64,000 nucleotides of DNA, from the NCBI RefSeq assembly GCF_002257705.1, contig NZ_LSLK01000061.1, positions 11,008 to 75,007 on the forward strand. Direction: 5' to 3'. The translations under genes were made by a program, and so were the position numbers. A model generated the notes under the pieces. It had not been told where the DNA came from. It did not search any database and saw only the letters and a program-made list of their open reading frames with translations. Shown piece by piece: positions 16,640-24,525 of this stretch. Each line of letters starts with the position of its first letter. The stretch's first letter is position 1. The DNA is from Sporomusa silvacetica DSM 10669 (GTDB lineage: Bacteria; Bacillota; Negativicutes; Sporomusales; Sporomusaceae).

Positions 16640-16691
16640 AGGGGCGGTTCTGATTAAAATGATAGCTATCATTCCAATCAGAACCGCCCCT
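16640..16691. terminator. Long inverted repeat / terminator after SH3 gene
   Basis: 16-bp perfect stem AGGGGCGGTTCTGATT with its complement (16640-16655, 16676-16691). The loop contains a second 14-bp palindrome ATGATAGCTATCAT. T-runs are weak on both sides, so termination is likely but not certain. Confidence 0.5.
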
Positions 16692-16711
16692 ACTATTCGT
16701 GATTGTAAACA

Positions 16712-16819
16712 TCACCATTTGTCACTTCTAAATATATTATCAAATAAAACCCTAATGATACCGCTAAAGCACAGAATCAAAACGCCAAAGGCACAAAATG
16801 TAAACAAATAATCAAGCAT
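16712..16819 (-). CDS. 35-aa single-pass membrane mini-protein
   Basis: Starts MLDYLFTFCAFGVLILC and ends FDNIFRSDKW. One hydrophobic helix covers about residues 4-26, followed by a short charged tail. GGGGGAGG lies about 8 bases before the ATG at 16819. Function unknown; its size and charge pattern resemble small stress or transporter-associated membrane proteins, but no homologue is claimed. Confidence 0.55.
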   Translation of the reverse strand: MLDYLFTFCAFGVLILCFSGIIRVLFDNIFRSDKW

Positions 16820-16922
16820 TTGTCACAGCCTCCCCCTTATGCTTTAGTTGCTTACTTTAAGAATAACATACTATGTAAAACAGTTCCAGGGACAAAGGTC
16901 CTATTTTACTATTTAAACAAAA

Positions 16923-16961
16923 ACTACCAGTAACAGTCTTTATATAACTGTCTCTGGTAGC
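16923..16961. terminator. Bidirectional terminator
   Basis: Hairpin ACTACCAGTAACAGT with ACTGTCTCTGGTAG, A-rich on the left and TTTTA on the right; lies 42 bp past the stop of the minus-strand gene at 17003. Confidence 0.75.
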
Positions 16962-17002
16962 TTTTATTGCCTATCAAACCAAACCTGAAAGTATGCTCTT
17001 AA

Positions 17003-17305
17003 TTACCTTACATCGTCCCGTCGAATAGCGTCTTCCATAAGCTCGCTCCACTTTTGATTATTCGCATCTTCCTGACAAAACTGCAAATACAAATCGGCTA
17101 CAGCCATGGCCGCCTGCTGCTCACGTATCGTTAAGCCAGCTTTAGCTACCATTGCGGCTGCTTCCATTCCGGCCCGCTCCACTAATGCCTGTCGTTTCGC
17201 TGCCAGGATTCCAATAATGGCCGGCACTGACTGTGCAAGTTCGATTTGCCTAGATTTTATCTCCACAGGAAGACCTCCTATAAGCTCATTTAACGCCACC
17301 GTCAA
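17003..17305 (-). CDS. Hypothetical 100-aa helical protein
   Basis: Starts MTVALNELIGGLPVEIKSRQ and is rich in Ala, Glu and Gln; probably all-helical and cytoplasmic. Not recognised. Monocistronic between two terminators. Confidence 0.6.
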   Translation of the reverse strand: MTVALNELIGGLPVEIKSRQIELAQSVPAIIGILAAKRQALVERAGMEAAAMVAKAGLTIREQQAAMAVADLYLQFCQEDANNQKWSELMEDAIRRDDVR

Positions 17306-17386
17306 TTCTTTTATTTATTTTACTATTAAATTGTTTTTTTTTTGTTAGAACCAAGAAAGCTACCTTCTTTTTATTGCAAATAAAAA

Positions 17387-17413
17387 GCCGCGCAGATTAA
17401 TTTTCTGCGCGAC
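17387..17413 (-). terminator. Terminator of efflux operon
   Basis: GTCGCGCAGA/TCTGCGCGGC hairpin followed on the minus strand by TTTTTA, 21 bp past the RND pump stop. Confidence 0.85.
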
Positions 17414-17433
17414 TTTATTATTTTGCAATACTA

Positions 17434-20400
17434 TCAATTGGTATGACTCATTTTAAAAGCCTTAATTTTAGCAGTTCCGTATTCAATAACGACAAACAAT
17501 ACAGGAACCAAAAAGATACTGAAACTAGTAGCTAACAACATGCCACCGACGACCGTTGTTCCCAGTGCTGAACGGGCGGCAGAACCGGCACCTGTTGATA
17601 CCGCTAATGGAATACAGCCTAAAATGAAAGCCAGCGATGTCATCAAAATCGGCCGTAACCTAAGCCTGGCAGCTTCCACTGCTGCTTGTACCGGTTCCAT
17701 ACCTTTGTCTGTCCTGACTTTAGCATATTCCACGATCAAGATCGCGTTTTTAGCTGCAAGACCGATGAGCATAACCAAACCGATTTGCATGTAAATACTA
17801 TTTTCAAATCCCCGGGCATAAATGGAAAGAGCTGCCCCTAAGATGCCTGTGGGAACTGATAAGAGTACAGCAAAGGGGATATTCCAGCTTTCATACAAAG
17901 CAGCCAGGCACAAGAATGCAAACAATAGCGCAAAACCAAAGATAACCGGTGTATGCCCGCTGGAAAGCTTTTCTTCCCGGCTTGCATCGGCCCATTCATA
18001 GGTAAACGTTTGTGGTAATACCTCGGCGGCTACTTCCTCCAGTGCCTTCATTGCTTGACCGGAACTATAGCCGGTAGCCGCGGTCGCGTTAATTTGCATG
18101 GCCTGGTAACCGTTATAGCGTTTAACCAATGTCTGGCCGCTGGTTGATACTGGCGTAACCAAGGTGTTAAGCGGTACCATGGTACCGGCAGAGCTCCGCA
18201 CATAGAAAAAGCGGGTTGCATCCACATCAACACGGAATTCCGGTTGCGCCTGCAACATAACCTTATAAGTACGGCCAAACCGGTTAAAGTCATTTACCTG
18301 AACACCACCGAGGAAGGTTTGCAGTGCCGTAAATATATCCTGCACAGGAACACCCAAAGTTTTCGCTTTTTCCCTGTCGACTTCGTAACGGAAGGAAGGT
18401 GTATCAGCCCGGAAACTTGATTGAGCCATGCTGATTTCCGGGCGTTTCCGAGCAGCCGCGATAAACTGTTGGGAAACATCATTCATTTCCGTCATAGTTG
18501 CGGCACCTCTATCCTGAATAATAAAGGTTAAACCGCCGACAGTACCAATACCTGGCAAAGCAGGCGGAGTAAAGGCGAAAACAGTAGCTTCCGGTATATT
18601 GCTTACCTTAGCCATGGCTTGCCCAATAATAGCTTTCAATTGCGTATTAGGTGTTGTACGCTCTGCCCATGGCTGCAAGCCAACAATAACCATCGCGCCA
18701 TTTGGCTTTTGCCCACCGGCCAATATATCATAACCGGCTACTGATCCAGTCATTTCTACTCCCGGCAGCGAATGAAAGATTTCGCCGACCTGCTTGGCAA
18801 CAGCCTTGGTGCGGTTCATGTTAGCGGCTTCCGGCAGACTAACAACAGATAACATAAAACCCTGATCTTCAGTAGGAACAAACGTAGAAGGAATGATCTT
18901 GAGCATTCCCCCGCACAATATAACAATTATTACTAATCCAATACCCCAAAGCCGGGCCCGGCGGATAGACTGCCGAACACCATTGGAATATTTTTCAGTA
19001 ATTCGCTCAAACCAAGTGTTGAAGCGGCTAAAAAATCTCCCCATCAATCTGGTACGTTCTTCACCAGTATACGGCTGCAGTAACAGGCTGCATAATGCCG
19101 GTGTCAGTGACAGGGCCACAATAGCTGACAACATCATGGAAACAGCAATTGTCAGCGCAAACTGTTTATACAGAATACCAGTTGTCCCGCCAAAAAATGC
19201 AACTGGTATAAAAACAGACGCAAGCACGAAAGCAATAGCGATAACCGGACCGGACACCTCTTCCATCGCCCGAATTGTTGCTTCCTTGGGGTTGAGACCC
19301 GAATGGCGCATATGATGCTCAACCGCCTCAACAACGACAATGGCATCATCTACTACCAAACCAATGGCCAGTACCATGGCAAACAAGGTCAGGGTATTAA
19401 TGGAAAATCCCAACACCACAAAAGCTCCGAAAGTTCCGACCAAGGAAACCGGCACCGCCAGCATAGGAATCAAAGTGGCTCGCCAATTTTGCAGAAATAG
19501 ATACACAATAACAAGTACCAGCGCAAGGGCTTCAACAAATGTATGGAATACCTTCTCCAAGGACTCCCGGATATATTTGGTACTATCGTTAAGAATACGG
19601 TATTCCATGTCTGGTGGAAAACGCTTTGATGCATTCTCGATAACTTGCCGTACACCACTAATCGTCTCCAGCGCATTGGCTTCTGTTGTTAATTGGACTG
19701 CAAAAACAACAGCTTCCGCGCCATCAAAGTTACTCTTGAAAGAATTATCTTTGGCACTTAATTCAATGGTAGCTACATCACCTAAATGAATAGCGGAACC
19801 ATCTGACTGCGAACGAACGATAACTTTTCTAAAATCCTCTTCGGTAACCAAACGGCCCTGGACACTGGCCGTATATTGGAATTCCTGCTTTGCCACCGAC
19901 GGAAGCTGGCCAATAGTACCAGCTGGCGCTTGCACATTTTGTTCCTTTATAGCACTAACAATGTCGGCAGCAGTAATTCCCATTTGTGCCAGTTTATCTG
20001 GTTTGAGCCAAACACGCATACTAAAGTCAGAGCCATATTCGCTAACATCACCTACACCCTTAACCCGGCGAATGTCGTCGATGATATTGATACTGCCGTA
20101 ATTCTTGAGAAACACACTGTCATAGCTAGCATTCGGTGAAACAAGAGTAAAAAACAAAGCCGTGTCAGGTGAAACCTTGCGAGTTGTTACCCCGGTAAGC
20201 TGCACATCCTGAGGCAAACCGGCATTAGCCTGCGCCACCCGGTTTTGGGTGTACATCGTCACCATGTCGGGATTTTGTCCCAGTTCAAATTGAACATTAA
20301 GTGAATAGCGGCCGGTATCGGCGCTGATTGAGGTCATGGATACCGCGCCTTCTACACCATTAACCTGCTGTTCAATGACTTGCGCTACTGTCTTTTCCAC

Positions 20401-20568
20401 TACATCAGAGTTAGCACCAGTATAGGTAGTACTAACGCTGACCTGTGGCGGCGTAATCTGCGGATATTGAGCAATTGGCAGGAAAAAAGCAGCAATACCA
20501 CCTGCCAGCACAATAAGTATGGATATGACGATCGCGAAGATTGGTCGATTAATAAAAAACTTTGCCAT
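17434..20568 (-). CDS. RND efflux pump permease, AcrB/MexB (HAE-1) type
   Basis: 1044 aa, full length for HAE-1 pumps. N-terminus MAKFFINRPIFAIVISI; TM1; periplasmic porter domain; TM4 proton-relay motif AIGLVVDDAIVVVE with the adjacent Asp pair (about residue 408); second half beginning near residue 540; GLAAKNAILIVEYA in TM10. It exports drugs, solvents or bile-type compounds across both membranes with an adaptor and an outer-membrane channel. The adaptor gene is 12 bp upstream; no TolC-type gene is in the window. Confidence 0.93.
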   Translation of the reverse strand: MAKFFINRPIFAIVISILIVLAGGIAAFFLPIAQYPQITPPQVSVSTTYTGANSDVVEKTVAQVIEQQVNGVEGAVSMTSISADTGRYSLNVQFELGQNPDMVTMYTQNRVAQANAGLPQDVQLTGVTTRKVSPDTALFFTLVSPNASYDSVFLKNYGSINIIDDIRRVKGVGDVSEYGSDFSMRVWLKPDKLAQMGITAADIVSAIKEQNVQAPAGTIGQLPSVAKQEFQYTASVQGRLVTEEDFRKVIVRSQSDGSAIHLGDVATIELSAKDNSFKSNFDGAEAVVFAVQLTTEANALETISGVRQVIENASKRFPPDMEYRILNDSTKYIRESLEKVFHTFVEALALVLVIVYLFLQNWRATLIPMLAVPVSLVGTFGAFVVLGFSINTLTLFAMVLAIGLVVDDAIVVVEAVEHHMRHSGLNPKEATIRAMEEVSGPVIAIAFVLASVFIPVAFFGGTTGILYKQFALTIAVSMMLSAIVALSLTPALCSLLLQPYTGEERTRLMGRFFSRFNTWFERITEKYSNGVRQSIRRARLWGIGLVIIVILCGGMLKIIPSTFVPTEDQGFMLSVVSLPEAANMNRTKAVAKQVGEIFHSLPGVEMTGSVAGYDILAGGQKPNGAMVIVGLQPWAERTTPNTQLKAIIGQAMAKVSNIPEATVFAFTPPALPGIGTVGGLTFIIQDRGAATMTEMNDVSQQFIAAARKRPEISMAQSSFRADTPSFRYEVDREKAKTLGVPVQDIFTALQTFLGGVQVNDFNRFGRTYKVMLQAQPEFRVDVDATRFFYVRSSAGTMVPLNTLVTPVSTSGQTLVKRYNGYQAMQINATAATGYSSGQAMKALEEVAAEVLPQTFTYEWADASREEKLSSGHTPVIFGFALLFAFLCLAALYESWNIPFAVLLSVPTGILGAALSIYARGFENSIYMQIGLVMLIGLAAKNAILIVEYAKVRTDKGMEPVQAAVEAARLRLRPILMTSLAFILGCIPLAVSTGAGSAARSALGTTVVGGMLLATSFSIFLVPVLFVVIEYGTAKIKAFKMSHTN

Positions 20569-20580
20569 GAATCCGCCCCC

Positions 20581-21717
20581 CTACTTCGCGCCTGGAATAT
20601 TTAGATCGTTAAGGCCGATCATGGTAATTTTGAGTGGTGTTCCCGGCTGGGTTTTGGCAAACCCTTCCACAACAACAACATCCTCGACTGTAAGGCCTTC
20701 TTCAATAATTTGCAGATTGCCAATTTTAGGTCCTAATTTTACTGGTTTAGTCACTGCTTCGTTATTAGCCCCCACAACAGTAACAAAAGTTTTGCCAAGC
20801 AATTCCTGAACAGCCCGCTGAGGAATAAGCAATGCCCCCTGCCTAGTTTCGCCGTTTGCCACAATCCTGGCAAACATGCCCGGTACCAGCAATTGCTGCG
20901 GGTTGCCGAAAGAAGCTTTCATCGCCAGCGTACCTGTTTGGTTGGCCATTCCCCGGTCAACCTGCTCCAGACGGCCAGTAATCGGGTATTCACTCCCATT
21001 GCTGAGAACCAACTTAAGGTTTTGTCCCCAGGCATCAGGCGAATTGCCCATTTGGGCGAATTTTAGATATTCATTTTCACTCATACTAAAGCGAACTTGC
21101 ACAGGGTCTACTGTGGAAACAGTTGCCATCACTGTACTGCCAGCCTGAACATAGCCGCCGACACTTAACTCGCCTACACCAATCCGGCCATTTACCGGCG
21201 ATACAACTACCGTATCTGACAAATCATTCTGGGCCTGGTCCAATTTGGCCTGATATGCGCTTACCTGTGCTGCAGCCTGTTCGGCCTGTGACTTGGACGT
21301 ATCCAAAGTTTGAACAGCAATGCCGCCTTGATCAGCTAAATTCTGATACCGCACAACATCGCGTTGGATGTTGCTTAGCGAAGCCTGCGCTTGTGCGACC
21401 TGAGCCTGCGAATCGGCTACTGACGCTACATATTTCCGCCGATCAATTTCATACAACGGTTGCCCGGCTTGAACCGTGTCGCCGCCATTGAATAGTTTGC
21501 GGGAAATATTGCCAGTAACCTGCGCTTTGATTTGGACTTCATCTTTTGCTACAATTTCACCAACAAACTCATATGTAACAGGCGTATCCTGCTGCATAAC
21601 CTGCATAGCCTTGACTACCACTTCCTTCGGTTGACCAGTCGCTTGTTGTTTGCTACAGCCTGCTGTTACAATTAGAAATAGTACAGCCAGCCATATCATA
21701 TTTTTTTTGTTCACCAT
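20581..21717 (-). CDS. RND efflux periplasmic adaptor (AcrA/MexA-like lipoprotein)
   Basis: 378 aa. Signal with lipobox FLIVTAGC (Cys about residue 22). Membrane-fusion protein layout: lipoyl half (KAQVTGNISRKLFNGGDTVQAGQPLYEID), alpha-helical hairpin (about 95-165), lipoyl second half (VVSPVNGRIG), then the beta-barrel. It links the RND permease to an outer-membrane duct. 23 bp after tetR. Confidence 0.92.
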   Translation of the reverse strand: MVNKKNMIWLAVLFLIVTAGCSKQQATGQPKEVVVKAMQVMQQDTPVTYEFVGEIVAKDEVQIKAQVTGNISRKLFNGGDTVQAGQPLYEIDRRKYVASVADSQAQVAQAQASLSNIQRDVVRYQNLADQGGIAVQTLDTSKSQAEQAAAQVSAYQAKLDQAQNDLSDTVVVSPVNGRIGVGELSVGGYVQAGSTVMATVSTVDPVQVRFSMSENEYLKFAQMGNSPDAWGQNLKLVLSNGSEYPITGRLEQVDRGMANQTGTLAMKASFGNPQQLLVPGMFARIVANGETRQGALLIPQRAVQELLGKTFVTVVGANNEAVTKPVKLGPKIGNLQIIEEGLTVEDVVVVEGFAKTQPGTPLKITMIGLNDLNIPGAK

Positions 21718-21740
21718 TTTCCCCTCCCTTTTTGCTGTTT

Positions 21741-22364
21741 TTAAGAGCGCTTGGCAACGCCATTTAAATAGATTTCAATGGCCTGTGACATATACTCCGC
21801 AGCAATGTTTTGTTTGCTTGGCATCAATTCTTTAAAAAGATCCTGAGCCGTAAAGGATAAGTTCAATATTTTCAACAGCGACATGGCAGCAAGATCTGAA
21901 TCAATATCTGATCTAAATTCACCATTACTTTTCGCTTCTTCAATACAACCCTGCAAAAAAAGATGCGAATGATGCGTAGCACTTTTCACCAGACTGTCAA
22001 AATATTTGGTCGGACTGAATACTTCCGTGAAAAATAAACGGTCTATGTATGGATTTTTTTTATTAGTGACAAGCAGTATCTCCGCAAATCGTCTTAGTTT
22101 CATAACAGCTGAAATCTCTTCTTTGCTGATGGTATCAATGGCATCTCTTAGTATCGCTAATTGGTTTTCTAGTACAAATGCATACAATTTATCTTTCCCG
22201 CCAAAATAGTATGAGATTAGCGCAATATTAACCCCGGCAGCATCAGCCAACTCCTTTACGGAAACAGCAGCTAACCCTTTAGTTGCAAATAAAGGAATGG
22301 CCGCTTCAATAAGTTTATTAACGGTTGGCTTATCTGTGCATATCTCTTTTTTCGTTATATTCAC
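21741..22364 (-). CDS. TetR-family repressor of the efflux operon
   Basis: 207 aa. N-terminal helix-turn-helix AAIPLFATKGLAAVSVKELADAAGVNIALISYYFGGKDKLYAFV (about residues 17-60). The C-terminal half resembles the ligand domain of CerR/YbiH-type regulators. First gene of the tetR-adaptor-pump operon, so it likely represses its own operon until a pump substrate binds (inferred). Confidence 0.88.
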   Translation of the reverse strand: MNITKKEICTDKPTVNKLIEAAIPLFATKGLAAVSVKELADAAGVNIALISYYFGGKDKLYAFVLENQLAILRDAIDTISKEEISAVMKLRRFAEILLVTNKKNPYIDRLFFTEVFSPTKYFDSLVKSATHHSHLFLQGCIEEAKSNGEFRSDIDSDLAAMSLLKILNLSFTAQDLFKELMPSKQNIAAEYMSQAIEIYLNGVAKRS

Positions 22365-22391
22365 ATCCTTTCCCCTAACGCAACTTATTTA

Positions 22392-22403
22392 AAAATGCAT
22401 TTT
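22392..22403. promoter_or_regulatory. Candidate TetR operator
   Basis: Perfect 12-bp palindrome AAAATGCATTTT, extended by T/A flanks, centred 33 bp upstream of the tetR start in an AT-rich promoter region. Confidence 0.4.
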
Positions 22404-22471
22404 AAACATACTTTTAATTATATTATATAATATTTTCCCTGTCTACAATATACAACCGGAAAAAGCACTGC

Positions 22472-22526
22472 TTAAACCGAAAAAACACCTAATTATCTGT
22501 TCATAACTAGGTGTTTTTCGGTTTAA
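22472..22526 (-). terminator. Terminator of the Pro-rich protein gene
   Basis: Long stem TTAAACCGAAAAA...TTTTTCGGTTTAA with an inner CACCTA/TAGGTG pair, 27 bp past the stop at 22554. Confidence 0.75.
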
Positions 22527-22553
22527 AGCCAAATTTCTCCATCTCTCGTCATA

Positions 22554-23135
22554 CTACACTCGCACTTCAAAGTGTTTTTCTACTTTAGGTGCTGTTGTCT
22601 GTGGCGATACAGCTATATCCAGGCCTTCTTTATTTATTACCGTAGCTGTTTTCTTAGCATAGTCACTCAGCGTACGCTGTTGTTTTGGTTTCCTTTTAAA
22701 TAAACGTAAACCCACTAAAATCACGGCAGTAACTGCCACTATCCCAATAAAGGGAAGATAGCTCAATCCAGACGGCTTGCTATTTACCACTGGCGGTTTC
22801 GCAGGAACAGCAGTCTGCGCAGAAACCGCAGCCTGAGAATCAGAGCCTGCGGCGGGAGCTGACTGGATACTGTTTGTTTTGTTTGTCGTTGTCGCAGCAG
22901 GCGCTGACTTTTCGCCAGCCTTAGTCTGGGCTGACTTTCCCTGAAAAGCCTTTCCTAATTCATCTAGTTTCTTGGCTGTACCTGACAGTTCCGTACTCAC
23001 CGTTTTACCCGAATTTGGGGTTGAATTACTTGAAGATGCCGGTGGAAAATCAGACCCTGTATGGGAGCCTGTCGGAGTAAGCGTAGGCGCAATAGGCGGC
23101 GTGGGTTTTGTTGGCGGAGTAGGCGCTATTGGCAT
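22554..23135 (-). CDS. Pro/Thr/Ala-rich single-pass membrane protein
   Basis: 193 aa. N-terminus of Pro-Thr repeats (MPIAPTPPTKPTPPIAPTL), then a Ser/Thr/Ala-rich low-complexity stretch to about residue 120, one TM helix (YLPFIGIVAVTAVILVGLRLF, about 126-146), and a basic cytoplasmic tail of about 45 residues. No signal peptide is seen. The layout somewhat resembles FliO-like or surface-anchored linker proteins, but I do not assign it. Downstream of the histidine kinase on the same strand. Confidence 0.6.
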   Translation of the reverse strand: MPIAPTPPTKPTPPIAPTLTPTGSHTGSDFPPASSSNSTPNSGKTVSTELSGTAKKLDELGKAFQGKSAQTKAGEKSAPAATTTNKTNSIQSAPAAGSDSQAAVSAQTAVPAKPPVVNSKPSGLSYLPFIGIVAVTAVILVGLRLFKRKPKQQRTLSDYAKKTATVINKEGLDIAVSPQTTAPKVEKHFEVRV

Positions 23136-23206
23136 AACAAGACTCCTTTTCTATGTTTAATAAACTATTTGCCATTTCACTCTTGATTGTAACATATCAC
23201 AGTTGG

Positions 23207-24418
23207 TTACGGCAGCGGAAATTTTACCATAAAAGTGGTTCCGGAGTCTCCGGTCTTAATCTCTATTTTTGCATTATGTCGATTGGCTATGCTGAAACAT
23301 ATCGGCAGCCCCAGTCCGGTGCCATTTTCTTTCGTTGTCACAAAGGGCGTACCTAATTTTTGTTCAATTTCCTGTGGAATACCGATACCCTGATCTTGAA
23401 TATATAAGACCACCTGTTCAGCTTCCGCATACGTGCCAATCGTCAATTGTCCTCCCGGCAACATAGCTTCCAGCCCATTCCTGACGAAATTGAGAATTAG
23501 TTGACGCATTTCCTGGGCATCCAGAAGCAAATCAGGTATATCGACCGCTAATTTCGTAACAATCCATTTTTCATTAAGCAGTGCATCAGACTCCAATAGT
23601 GGCAATAGCTTTTGGACAATCGTATTCAGATTCTGCAGTGACTGATCAAGCAGCTTGTTTCTGGCCAGCGAAAGATATTCTGTAATGATGGAATTTGCTC
23701 TGTCCAGTTCGGTGATCATCAAATTAAGCCGCGAATCAAACTGGGCGAATTCCTTCTTCCTCATAAAAGACTGTAGAAACCCTCTTACTGTCGTCAAGGG
23801 ATTCCTGATTTCGTGAGCAATACCAGCAGCCATTTCCCCAATCAGATTTAACCTTTCCATGCGGGACATCTCTTTTTCCATGAGCTTGCGTTCCGTAATA
23901 TCGGTGATAATTGACCGATATTTTGCTCCATAGCTACCTGCGCCCGGCATCGGCATACTGATAATCTGCGCATAAATAGTCGTAGCTTTTTTGGATATTA
24001 TTTCCACTTCGGTAATTACTTTTTTTGTAGTCAATCTGCATGAACGCAGATGATCAAAAAAAAGCTTATAGCTACCTTTATCGAGAAAAACAGTCATCGG
24101 CATGCCGAGCAGGCGTGATCGCTCCAAGCCTAATAAAGCCGCGCCAGCAAGATTAATCTCACTGATACAACCCTTTTCATCGAAAGTCACGTAACCCGCC
24201 GGCGCAAAATCATACAAATCAGCATAGCGGTTGCGTGATTCTTCCAACTCCCCAAGAGCCTCTTGCATCGCTTGGCATTGAGTTTCCAAGTCCCATTCCT
24301 GGGCCTGCAATTTCTCTTTTAGCTGCTCTATTTCTTCTGTTCCGGCATTATCCAAAGATAGAAGCGGCTTCGCGGGATTACCGATTCCCCGCTTACCTTC
24401 GGCCTCTGGTCTGGCCAT
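23207..24418 (-). CDS. PAS-domain sensor histidine kinase (soluble)
   Basis: 403 aa with no membrane segment. Coiled coil (about 25-65), PAS (YDFAPAGYVTFDEKGCISEIN, about 68-180), HisKA with phospho-acceptor GIAHEIRNPLTTVRGFLQ, then HATPase_c with N-box FVRNGLEAM, DQGIGIP and GTGLGLPI. It resembles Firmicute PAS kinases of the KinA/KinE type that feed phosphorelays (inference). The ATG at 24418 is chosen for its AGGAGGAGG site; longer in-frame starts lack one. It follows the CheR-PAS gene by 107 bp. Confidence 0.85.
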   Translation of the reverse strand: MARPEAEGKRGIGNPAKPLLSLDNAGTEEIEQLKEKLQAQEWDLETQCQAMQEALGELEESRNRYADLYDFAPAGYVTFDEKGCISEINLAGAALLGLERSRLLGMPMTVFLDKGSYKLFFDHLRSCRLTTKKVITEVEIISKKATTIYAQIISMPMPGAGSYGAKYRSIITDITERKLMEKEMSRMERLNLIGEMAAGIAHEIRNPLTTVRGFLQSFMRKKEFAQFDSRLNLMITELDRANSIITEYLSLARNKLLDQSLQNLNTIVQKLLPLLESDALLNEKWIVTKLAVDIPDLLLDAQEMRQLILNFVRNGLEAMLPGGQLTIGTYAEAEQVVLYIQDQGIGIPQEIEQKLGTPFVTTKENGTGLGLPICFSIANRHNAKIEIKTGDSGTTFMVKFPLP

Positions 24419-24525
24419 ATATAGCCTCCTCCTGACCGAGTACATTATTCCCACCCGATTCTCTTGGGCATCTCCTGGCATTATCCTGCTATTCGCCTAT
24501 CCATTTGGTTTTACCCTTATCCTAG

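Noticed and set aside
17434..21717. Complete tripartite efflux system
   Set aside because: No outer-membrane channel gene follows; only pump and adaptor are present.
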